Source of the DNA: Capsulimonas sp.
GTDB lineage: Bacteria; Armatimonadota; Armatimonadia; Armatimonadales; Capsulimonadaceae
Reading direction: 5' to 3'
Assembly (NCBI GenBank): GCA_025963815.1
Contig: JAOQAA010000623.1
Span: 1-5,371 of the forward strand
Length of the DNA: 5,371 bases
The position numbers and the translations under genes are program-made. Position 1 is the stretch's first letter; each line of letters starts with the position of its first letter. The notes beneath the pieces are model-generated. The model did no database searches and had not been told where the DNA came from. It saw only the letters and a program-made list of their open reading frames with translations. This document shows positions 1-5,371 of the stretch, in pieces.

Positions 1-1144
1 TCGCGACGGAATGATGGATCATGAAACGGTCCTGGACCCGCCGTCTGCCGGCTTGTCCCATGGCAACGCCACGCGCGGGATCGTTCAAAATTGTGAGAAT
101 TGCGCGCGCCATCGCGGATGCGTCTCCCATCGGAGCCAGCAAGCCCGTTTCACCGTCGACCACAACCTCGGGCAGTGCGCCGCCGTCCGTCGCAACGACC
201 GGCTTGCCCGCCGCCATTCCTTCGACGACGACCTGGCCGAACGGCTCTCCGAGGCAGCTAGCGTGAGCCACAAGCGTCACGTCTTTTAGCAGTTTGGGGA
301 TGTCACCTTGGAAGCCTAAAAACTCCACATTGCTAGTGATACCCAAATCTTCACACAATGAATACAAACTTTTTTCGTACTCGAACTCACCGAACAATGG
401 AGCGCCCACGATCCAGAACCGCGCCCCGGGGATTGTTTTCAGCACCTCGGCGGCGGCGCGCAGAAAAATGTGCTGGCCTTTCCACTCCGCGATCCGGCCG
501 ATCAGCGCCACCACGGGACTGCTCGGGTCCATGGGCGCCGTTTCCACAATAGGTCGATCCAGCATGCCGCTGTATACAACTGCAGTCGGCTTTTTCGCAG
601 AAGGACTCAGAGTGCGCAGTGTGCTGTGCGAATTCGCGATAACGCCGGATGGCACCGTACGGGCCAGAAATCGAAACGCGGCGGCGGCGGCGGCCGGAAG
701 GTAGTTCGAGTCGATATTATCGCGAACATGCCAGATCACGGGAACGCGGGCGATCCGGCCGGCAAGTCCGCCATAAACATCGGACTTCAAAGAATTGGTG
801 TGGATCAGATCGGCCTTGACACGCCGCACATATCGGGCGATTTGGAACGCATATCGCACCCAATCCAATACCTGCGTCACCTTCAAGAGCGAGCGGACGC
901 CAAGGCCATCCTTCTGTGTGTCCACCAGCTCCTTACCCAAGGGAAAAACTTCCGTCGTAATTCCCGCGGCGCGCAGTTTCTCCACCAGGGGACCATCGGA
1001 CGCAAGAACCACAGTGGGAAGATATCGCCTCTGGTCCAGAGCTCCCACCAAATTCAACAGTGCGATTTCGCCTCCGCCCATTTTGGCGGTGTGATCCAGA
1101 TAAACAATTCTCTTCGGCGCTGGCGTGCTATCAATGATTGGCAT
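1..1144 (-). CDS. Family 4 glycosyltransferase (GT-B fold), C-terminus cut by window edge
   Basis: Transfers a sugar from a nucleotide-sugar donor to an acceptor, probably a lipid-linked glycan at the cytoplasmic membrane face. Translating the minus strand gives 381 uninterrupted codons running off the left edge. The N-terminal Rossmann half has the glycine loop GGGE at residues 23-26 and WHVRD at 138-142. The C-terminal half has GRIAEWKG at 216-223 (R217 and K222 are the expected donor-phosphate contacts) and the GT4 EX7E motif, E300 to E308, in GEPFGQVVVE, followed by GETGLL at 331-336. GT4 enzymes usually have 370-400 residues, so little is missing. The ATG at 1144 is fixed by an in-frame TAG four codons upstream; there is no clear Shine-Dalgarno sequence. 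A run of six alanines (151-156) comes from a GCG/GCC tract. The gene lies 107 bp after the sugar transferase, with a sigma-54 promoter between them. The family is secure; donor and acceptor cannot be read from sequence. Confidence 0.95.
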   Translation of the reverse strand, partial: MPIIDSTPAPKRIVYLDHTAKMGGGEIALLNLVGALDQRRYLPTVVLASDGPLVEKLRAAGITTEVFPLGKELVDTQKDGLGVRSLLKVTQVLDWVRYAFQIARYVRRVKADLIHTNSLKSDVYGGLAGRIARVPVIWHVRDNIDSNYLPAAAAAAFRFLARTVPSGVIANSHSTLRTLSPSAKKPTAVVYSGMLDRPIVETAPMDPSSPVVALIGRIAEWKGQHIFLRAAAEVLKTIPGARFWIVGAPLFGEFEYEKSLYSLCEDLGITSNVEFLGFQGDIPKLLKDVTLVAHASCLGEPFGQVVVEGMAAGKPVVATDGGALPEVVVDGETGLLAPMGDASAMARAILTILNDPARGVAMGQAGRRRVQDRFMIHHSVA

Positions 1145-1211
1145 ACAACAAAACTATCAACGATTCGAGGACGAGGCAAGTGGAAAATTAGCTAGTATTA
1201 ATCCTAAGTAC

Positions 1212-1228
1212 TGCAATTTCCGTGCCAA
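1212..1228 (-). promoter_or_regulatory. Sigma-54 (RpoN) promoter for the GT4 gene
   Basis: On the minus strand this reads TTGGCACGGAAATTGCA. It matches the sigma-54 consensus YTGGCACG-N4-TTGCW at every specified position. The -24 GG is at 1226-1225, the -12 GC at 1214-1213, with the required ten bases between them. It starts 23 bp after the sugar transferase stop codon. Predicted transcription begins near 1201, leaving a leader of about 57 nt before the GT4 ATG. Sigma-54 promoters need an ATP-dependent enhancer-binding activator; its binding site would probably lie upstream, inside the end of the sugar transferase gene, and I could not identify it. Confidence 0.8.
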
Positions 1229-1251
1229 CTATCAGCCTTACACATCCGAAA

Positions 1252-1977
1252 TTAGTATGCTCCCCTGCCAGAAAGCACAACGGAGATCGTGCGCAGGAAT
1301 ATCCGAATATCCAGCAATGGACTCCAGTGATTGATAAAGTAAAGATCTAATTCAATGCACTTTTCGAATGAGAGATCGCTCCTGCCGGACACCTGCGCCA
1401 GCCCCGTAATTCCAGGCGGCGCGGCCAGCCGGGCCTGCTGCCTGGGGGTGTACTGCGCCACTTCGGCGGGCAGAGCCGGACGCGGTCCGATCAGGCACAT
1501 ATCGCCCTTCACAACATTCAGAAGCTGAGGAAGCTCGTCCAGGCTCAGCTTTCGCAGAACACGCCCAATCGGCGTCACGCGCGGATCGTTGCGAATTTTG
1601 AACAACGGCCCGGACGCCTCATTGAGTGTGGACAGATGGATACGGCGCGCTTCGGCGTCCACCACCATCGAGCGAAACTTGTAGACCCAAAATTCTCGCC
1701 CTCCCTCGCCTACCCGTCTCTGCTTGAACAAAACCGGACCGCGTGATGTGATCATCACTCCCAAGGCAATCGCCGCCATCAGCGGAAATAGAAAAAGAAG
1801 CATCACAATGGCGATAAAAATATGAGCCGTCTGGCGGCATATCCGAAGCGGCCCTCGACTCCACGTGGGACAATCGACGCGAACACTCCGTCTCGCGTCC
1901 GAATGGGGCTCGGGCGCGTCGAAATCGCAAAGCGCTTCCTCTGAAGCCTTCGTACTTCCAAGCAGTTGCGACTCCAT
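1252..1977 (-). CDS. Small monotopic phosphoglycosyl transferase (bacterial sugar transferase)
   Basis: Moves a sugar-1-phosphate from a UDP-sugar to undecaprenyl phosphate on the inner face of the cytoplasmic membrane, the first step of exopolysaccharide, O-antigen or similar glycan assembly. The 241-residue protein has one hydrophobic segment at about 52-76 containing P65, which fits the helix-break-helix re-entrant anchor of this family. It is followed by GPVLFKQRRVG (80-90), KFRSM (100-104), the catalytic Asp-Glu pair D147-E148 in SLDELPQLLNVVKGD, IGPRP (163-167) and GITGLAQVSGR (189-199). It lacks the extra N-terminal membrane helices of long WcaJ/WbaP-type members, so it is the PglC-like catalytic core plus an unmatched polar N-terminal extension of about 47 residues. 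The ATG is supported by GAGGT five bases upstream. It has its own promoter and a structured leader. The sugar is unknown. Confidence 0.95.
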   Translation of the reverse strand: MESQLLGSTKASEEALCDFDAPEPHSDARRSVRVDCPTWSRGPLRICRQTAHIFIAIVMLLFLFPLMAAIALGVMITSRGPVLFKQRRVGEGGREFWVYKFRSMVVDAEARRIHLSTLNEASGPLFKIRNDPRVTPIGRVLRKLSLDELPQLLNVVKGDMCLIGPRPALPAEVAQYTPRQQARLAAPPGITGLAQVSGRSDLSFEKCIELDLYFINHWSPLLDIRIFLRTISVVLSGRGAY

Positions 1978-2188
1978 TTCTTACCTCATGCAGCGCGCAT
2001 CGATCATCCGCGCTCTTTTAAATTAATCGTGCAAATAAGCTGAAAAGTTTGACTAGTCTGTTTTGCCGAACGAACTCGTGAACAGATAGCTGGGGGGCGA
2101 CATCGCCCCGGGCGCCGGCGCTTTCGCCAGCCGCCGGGAATAGTCTTAAGATAAAACGAATGCAGCGCAGCGCCGTCCATACGTCTTG
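1978..2188 (-). promoter_or_regulatory. Long structured 5' leader of the sugar transferase mRNA
   Basis: If transcription starts about 7 bases after the predicted -10 box, the mRNA carries a leader of about 210 nt. Three hairpins are visible. The first (2138-2107) has 14-nt arms with 12 pairs, a 2x2 mismatch and a loop readable as AAAG or a GAAA tetraloop closed by C-G. The second (2109-2094) is a perfect 6-bp GC stem, GGGGCG with CGCCCC, around a 4-nt loop; it shares 2107-2109 with the first, so both cannot form completely. The third (2014-1992) is a 6-bp AGCGCG/CGCGCT stem around 11 nt, just before the ribosome binding site. None is followed by a U tract, so none is an intrinsic terminator. 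It does not match riboswitch consensuses I know, including the cyclic-di-GMP types. The hairpins are seen directly; a regulatory role is inferred. Confidence 0.4.
1983..1987 (-). promoter_or_regulatory. Ribosome binding site of the sugar transferase gene
   Basis: GAGGT on the minus strand, five bases before the ATG at 1977. It is the best-placed Shine-Dalgarno sequence in the window and supports the start that includes the long polar N-terminus. A hairpin (1992-2014) ends four bases upstream of it. Confidence 0.7.
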
Positions 2189-2194
2189 AGGAGA

Positions 2195-2223
2195 ATTATA
2201 TCACGAAAGCAGAGTAATCGCAA
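2195..2223 (-). promoter_or_regulatory. Sigma-70-type promoter for the sugar transferase gene
   Basis: On the minus strand TTGCGA (2223-2218) is followed by 17 bases and then TATAAT (2200-2195). The -10 box is a perfect match, the spacer is optimal, the -35 matches four of six bases, and a TG one base before the -10 gives an extended -10 (TGATATAAT). It lies about 50 bp after the sulfatase stop codon, so the sugar transferase need not depend on read-through from the sulfatase. Confidence 0.65.
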
Positions 2224-2274
2224 CCAGTGCAGTACAAGTAAAAATACGGGGTTTCGATTATTCCTAAGCTGTGA

Positions 2275-3813
2275 TTACGCATCTTCGTTTGTGACCGCGC
2301 CTTTTGGGCGAGGATCGGCCCGATGATACCCTCGGCTCAGCTGAGTTCGGGACCGCTGCTCCGTTTCATCGGGATCCCCGCCCACTTCCTTGACCATACG
2401 CATGTGCATCGTCTTAAGACGCGCCGCATGCTCGGCCCTGCCGGCAAGGTTCGTGAACTCATGTGAGTCTTCAGCGAGATTGTAAAGCTCACGTTCTGCG
2501 AGATGGTCTTTGTCAATCACCGTGTGATACACGTATTTCCAATCGCCGGAACGTGACATCACATAGCCCGACGCCGTGTTATGCGCATAGTATTCGCTGA
2601 CTGCGTAGTCTTTCCAGGGCGTCTCGCCGCGATCCATCCAATGCGTCATCGACGCGCCGTTCCAGTCGTCTGGCGTATGCGCTCCGGCAATATCCGCGAC
2701 AGTCTGGACTAGATCGACATGGGAGGAAGCGCCGCGCCGCCGCTGTCCGCCCTTCCAGCGTTTCGGCCATGAGATAATGAGAGGAACCCGGCTGGACTGT
2801 TCGTACATGCAGTTCTTCCACCACATGCCATGCTCACCCATGTTCTCCCCATGATCGGATGAGTAAATGATCACGGTATTCTCGGCGATATCGGGCCGCA
2901 GGCGCAGAGCCGCCAGCACTTTACCGATTTCGTCGTCGGCCCAGTTTGTCAGTCCGTAATAAAGCTCGCGGCCTCTGCGAACGGTCTCGTCCGGAACGCC
3001 GATCTCTGCGAAAGCGGCGCGCTGCACCTTGTAGTTCAGCGGCAAGCCCTCTAAAAAGCCCTCCGGAATAATGGGCATCTCCACCTTGCCCTCGTAACGC
3101 CGCCAGTACTTATCGGGAACGATCAGGGGGAAGTGGGGCGAAAGATATCCGACAAACAAAAAGAAGGGCTGATCGCCCGCCGCCTGCTCAGACAAAAACT
3201 CCACCGCTCCCGCCGTCACCCGCCGATCGTGCTCCACGGTGCTGCCGTGGTTCCCCGAATGAAAGGTTTGGAAGCGGGGAGATAAACGCTCCTGCTGGAT
3301 ATCCGTAGGCGGCCGGCGACGGCCAAGTCCCGTTTGATACCAGTTATTGAAATCGCCGCCGACTTCCGTGAATCCATAGCGACGGCTATAATCATAGTGC
3401 TGCTTGCCACACAGGAATGATTTGTACCCCGCCGCGTTCAGCACTCTCGGAAGAGACGCGATATTTGGGTCCGGCAGATCCGAAGTCAATCCCCAGGCGT
3501 CCACGTGCGATACGTATTTACCGGCGGTCAATGAAAGTCGTGAGGGGGTGCAGAGGGGTGAATTGCAGTAATGACCGTCGAAGGTAATGCCATTTCTCGC
3601 CAAAGCATCCATGTTCGGCGTTTGGATCAAACGATTGCCGTAACATCCCGCGACGGAATGATTATGTTCATCGGACATGATCCAGAGGATATTGGGTTTC
3701 GGGCGTCGCTTCACAGTCGCCGCGGAGCTGATATTCGGAAGCGCGAGGCCGCAAACGCTTGCCGCCGCGGCGCCAAGAAAGTCTCGGCGAGAAATGGTGA
3801 GTGTCTTGTGCAT
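2275..3813 (-). CDS. Tat-exported type I (S1) sulfatase, choline-sulfatase-like
   Basis: Hydrolyses a sulfate ester outside the cytoplasm; the substrate is not readable from sequence. The 512-residue protein opens with a twin-arginine signal, SRRDFLG at 8-14, a hydrophobic stretch at about 13-28 and a likely cleavage near ISSAA (28-32). The alkaline-phosphatase-superfamily sulfatase domain follows: NILWIMSDEH (41-50, metal ligand D48), CTPSR (88-92, with C88 the residue oxidised to formylglycine and R92 its partner), GKY (98-100), GKQH (136-139), SPH (225-227), SSDHGENMGEHG (318-329, ligands D320 and H321), K333 and ELYNLAEDSHEFTNLA (442-457). Length is normal for the family. Glu49 replaces the second Asp of classical DD sulfatases. 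The active form needs a formylglycine-generating enzyme or anaerobic maturase, not present here. The ATG at 3813 places the Tat motif correctly, but no clear Shine-Dalgarno precedes it. It follows a terminator, so it needs its own promoter. Confidence 0.95.
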   Translation of the reverse strand: MHKTLTISRRDFLGAAAASVCGLALPNISSAATVKRRPKPNILWIMSDEHNHSVAGCYGNRLIQTPNMDALARNGITFDGHYCNSPLCTPSRLSLTAGKYVSHVDAWGLTSDLPDPNIASLPRVLNAAGYKSFLCGKQHYDYSRRYGFTEVGGDFNNWYQTGLGRRRPPTDIQQERLSPRFQTFHSGNHGSTVEHDRRVTAGAVEFLSEQAAGDQPFFLFVGYLSPHFPLIVPDKYWRRYEGKVEMPIIPEGFLEGLPLNYKVQRAAFAEIGVPDETVRRGRELYYGLTNWADDEIGKVLAALRLRPDIAENTVIIYSSDHGENMGEHGMWWKNCMYEQSSRVPLIISWPKRWKGGQRRRGASSHVDLVQTVADIAGAHTPDDWNGASMTHWMDRGETPWKDYAVSEYYAHNTASGYVMSRSGDWKYVYHTVIDKDHLAERELYNLAEDSHEFTNLAGRAEHAARLKTMHMRMVKEVGGDPDETEQRSRTQLSRGYHRADPRPKGAVTNEDA

Positions 3814-3921
3814 AGTTCATATCGGCGCTCGGGGCGCGGGAGGGAAAATCGCTTAAAACCAACGACTTTCTGACGCGCCTGATCCCCCAAGGTTCATTCC
3901 GATTGAAGATTTATTTCGAGG

Positions 3922-3962
3922 CAAAATAAAACGGGCCGCATGGAAACTTTCCCATGCGGCCC
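3922..3962 (-). terminator. Intrinsic terminator after the lipoprotein gene
   Basis: The minus strand forms a perfect 11-bp stem, GGGCCGCATGG (3962-3952) with CCATGCGGCCC (3943-3933), around an 8-nt loop. It is followed directly by GTTTTATTTTG (3932-3922). It begins 51 bp after the lipoprotein stop codon. A GC-rich stem plus a T tract on this strand only is the classic factor-independent form, so it ends the lipoprotein transcript and separates it from the sulfatase gene. Confidence 0.9.
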
Positions 3963-4013
3963 ATTCCAAGCTCGGCGCGCGACGCCCATAAAGGAGCAGC
4001 CGGCGCCCAATAT

Positions 4014-5225
4014 TTACTCGTAGCTTACGATGACGTGCTCCAAGCCCCAGCTCTCATCGCCAATTGTCTGATTTTGATCCGAACTGAATTGGATCTGCGT
4101 GCTGCTGCTCGTATGATCGAATTCCTTAACGATCTGATAAACGGAAGTCATGGATAGTCCCGTATTGGTAACGTATCCCAGCGTATTGACTTCCGACGCT
4201 CCAGTGAGGAACGGATGCTTGCCGCACAGCGCGGAATTCGTACTGTAGGTGTCAGGAAAGGCTTGATAGAACGCTGCATTATTCGCAATCGTCGGATTGA
4301 ATACGCCGTTGTCATGGCTGAATGTCGTTACGAATGGAGTGGAGTTTCCTGTCAAGGAAAGCGTCCAAACATCCGGGCCGAAGCCGGAAGCCGCCGAAGC
4401 ATTGCCATCCATGGTGCGGATAATAAATAGCGTGAAACCGACCTTCAGCTTTGTGTGCGCTGGAACATTTGCCAGAGACAGTGTGGCGCTGCCTTTCCCG
4501 AACTGCCCAAGGAACCAGCGTGCGCCGGTGGGAGTTCTTGACCGGTTCGTAGGGGACCATTCCGCTCCAGGCGCTTTGGAAAAATCACTCTCGTAGAAGA
4601 TAGTACCAGTCACGGGAATCGTGGTTCCCGTTGTGGCTCCTCCCGTGGTCGCCCCGGTAGTAGACCCAGTCGTGCCGCTTGTCGTCGTCCCTGTGGTTCC
4701 GCTCGTGGTTGATCCGGTCGTACTACTCGTTGTCGCGCCCGTCGTGCTGCCGGTGGTCGTTCCCGTGGTCACGCCAGTCGTGCTGCCTGTCGTGCCGCCC
4801 GTGGTGTTGACGGCGACAACAGTAATATTCGCCGTCTTGGACTGATGAGTCGTCGTTTCTGTAACGGTTACGACAGCCGCCCCCGGCGCCACACCAGTTA
4901 CGGTAACTCGATCATTTGATGCAGAGATGGTCGCAACGGAAGGATTGCTGGTGCTCCAGCTCCAATTCGCCGTGCCGACGTAGGTGGAATTACTATCCGC
5001 CAGCAGCCCCGTCACAACAATCGTGCCGCCAACGGTCAGTGTAGCCGCCTCCGGTGAGATGTTAACGCCGGGAACACTACCCACTCCGCCTGTTGTGGAG
5101 CCGGTCGTCGATCCCGTCGTTCCACTGGACGCGGATCCACCACCGCCGCCGCCGCATCCGACCAGAGCGATTGCGACGACCGTCGCCGCCGCCATACAAG
5201 TTGCCTTGAGAATGTTCTTAATCAA
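4014..5225 (-). CDS. Secreted lipoprotein: Big_2 Ig-like domain, Thr/Gly-rich linker, C-terminal beta-rich domain
   Basis: Predicted surface or periplasmic lipoprotein of 403 residues with no catalytic motif. K3 and K7 begin the signal peptide, the hydrophobic core spans about 11-22, and LVGC (21-24) is the lipobox, with C24 lipidated and no Asp at +2, so outer-membrane sorting is expected. Six glycines (25-30) and a short Thr/Gly/Ser tether follow. A bacterial Ig-like group 2 (Big_2) domain spans about 53-139, with SNPSVATIS (93-101) and GVAPGAAVVTVT (111-122). A Thr/Gly/Ser linker spans 141-202. The last ~195 residues look like a beta-sandwich; GARWFLGQFG (235-244), FGPDVW (282-287) and the closing DESWGLEHVIVS (390-401) resemble, from memory, a family in secreted and PEP-CTERM proteins, though no PEP-CTERM tail is present. 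The start is TTG: the first ATG, at 5195, would give a signal peptide lacking basic residues. A terminator follows. Function unknown. Confidence 0.88.
   Translation of the reverse strand: MIKNILKATCMAAATVVAIALVGCGGGGGGSASSGTTGSTTGSTTGGVGSVPGVNISPEAATLTVGGTIVVTGLLADSNSTYVGTANWSWSTSNPSVATISASNDRVTVTGVAPGAAVVTVTETTTHQSKTANITVVAVNTTGGTTGSTTGVTTGTTTGSTTGATTSSTTGSTTSGTTGTTTSGTTGSTTGATTGGATTGTTIPVTGTIFYESDFSKAPGAEWSPTNRSRTPTGARWFLGQFGKGSATLSLANVPAHTKLKVGFTLFIIRTMDGNASAASGFGPDVWTLSLTGNSTPFVTTFSHDNGVFNPTIANNAAFYQAFPDTYSTNSALCGKHPFLTGASEVNTLGYVTNTGLSMTSVYQIVKEFDHTSSSTQIQFSSDQNQTIGDESWGLEHVIVSYE
4620..4805 (-). repeat. Degenerate Thr-Thr-Gly coding repeat (linker of the lipoprotein)
   Basis: Encodes residues 141-202, built from irregular units such as TTGS, TTGT, TTGA and SGTTG. 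A shorter related run (residues 36-47) lies at 5120-5085. The unit is short and imperfect at the DNA level: the wobble base of the ACN and GGN codons varies from unit to unit. That fits expansion by slippage followed by drift, with the protein composition retained. It probably acts as a flexible, possibly O-glycosylated spacer between the Ig-like and C-terminal domains. Confidence 0.85.
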
Positions 5226-5371
5226 TTGGAAATTACCTTCTGTACTGCCGCACCGTCACGATTCATGAAAATCGTATAACAGACTACGTTAACAATACTC
5301 GCGAGATACTGCATGGGAGGTCAGGAAGACTGCTGAGTTCGGCGATCTTCATGCCCGTGCGCTGTCAAACC
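5226..5371 (-). promoter_or_regulatory. Upstream region of the lipoprotein gene with a weak promoter candidate
   Basis: No gene is visible here. On the minus strand TATACG (5278-5273) preceded by TG-T could be an extended -10 box, which would give a leader of about 40 nt, but no good -35 lies 16-18 bases upstream. A perfect TTGACA occurs at 5368-5363, but no matching -10 lies at the right distance. A minus-strand frame entering at the right edge closes at a TGA after 16 codons; it is too short to call as the end of a neighbouring gene. Confidence 0.25.
5236..5241 (-). promoter_or_regulatory. Ribosome binding site supporting the TTG start of the lipoprotein
   Basis: AGAAGG on the minus strand, ten bases before the TTG at 5225, which is slightly long spacing. 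An in-frame TGA lies eleven codons before the TTG, with no ATG, GTG or TTG between them, so TTG is the only start that gives lysines before the hydrophobic core. A competing AAGG sits eight bases before the ATG at 5195, so the start is not fully settled. Confidence 0.45.

Noticed and set aside
2..15. 14-bp exact direct repeat, CGCGACGGAATGAT, also at 3649-3662
   Set aside because: Both copies are coding and specify His-Ser-Val-Ala in unrelated proteins; one such match in 5 kb is compatible with chance, and nothing suggests an attachment site.
677..694. GCG/GCC trinucleotide run in the GT4 gene as a phase-variation tract
   Set aside because: Changes of one unit only alter the number of alanines and cannot shift the frame; the tract is short.
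470..1195. Long plus-strand open frame opposite the GT4 gene
   Set aside because: It has no recognisable motif and a composition typical of an antisense shadow, while the minus strand carries all the GT4 motifs across the same bases.
2094..2138. GC-rich hairpins considered as a terminator for the sulfatase gene
   Set aside because: They lie more than 130 bp after the stop codon, downstream of a good promoter, and no T tract follows on the minus strand.
2187..2205. Plus-strand GAGGAG resembling a strong ribosome binding site
   Set aside because: No ATG, GTG or TTG follows at a usable distance, and the same bases are better explained as the minus-strand -10 box and its surroundings.
3571..3873. 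Plus-strand frame over the start of the sulfatase
   Set aside because: It overlaps the Tat signal and active-site region of a clear minus-strand sulfatase and has no family features or ribosome binding site.
4621..4845. Plus-strand frame rich in Val-Pro repeats
   Set aside because: It is the antisense reading of the Thr/Gly linker codons (ACC/GGC become GGT/GCC-type triplets); the minus-strand reading has a signal peptide and flanking domains.
5363..5368. Perfect TTGACA as a -35 box for the lipoprotein
   Set aside because: No acceptable -10 box lies 16-18 bases downstream.

Overview
The window reads as a piece of a Gram-negative bacterial chromosome, moderately GC-rich by eye. All four real genes lie on the minus strand. 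The Gram-negative reading rests on a lipobox protein, a Tat-exported sulfatase, an undecaprenyl-phosphate-type sugar transferase and a consensus sigma-54 promoter. A glycine-rich lipoprotein start, a Big_2 domain and a choline-sulfatase-like enzyme beside exopolysaccharide genes would suit Acidobacteriota or some Proteobacteria. That placement is a guess, because no rRNA or marker gene is present.

Layout, in the direction of transcription from right to left: (1) 5225-4014, a secreted lipoprotein with a poly-Gly stretch, one bacterial Ig-like domain, a long Thr/Gly/Ser linker and a C-terminal beta-rich domain. It probably starts at TTG and is closed by a strong intrinsic terminator at 3962-3922. 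(2) 3813-2275, a twin-arginine-exported S1-type sulfatase. (3) A good sigma-70 promoter at 2223-2195, followed by a leader of about 210 nt with three hairpins, then 1977-1252, a small monotopic phosphoglycosyl transferase. (4) A perfect sigma-54 (-24/-12) promoter at 1228-1212, then 1144 to the left edge, a family 4 glycosyltransferase whose last residues fall outside the window.

Together these suggest part of a cell-surface or extracellular polysaccharide locus. The phosphoglycosyl transferase would load the first sugar phosphate onto the lipid carrier, and the GT4 enzyme would extend it. The sulfatase could act outside the cytoplasm on a sulfated glycan or small sulfate ester, and the lipoprotein could be a surface or matrix protein. 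Only the first two are tied together by known pathway logic; the link to the sulfatase and lipoprotein rests on proximity alone. The promoters and terminator suggest separately controlled units rather than one operon, with the glycosyltransferase open to sigma-54/activator control. I see no CRISPR array, tRNA, rRNA, transposase or attachment site, and no gene-free stretch longer than 300 bases.
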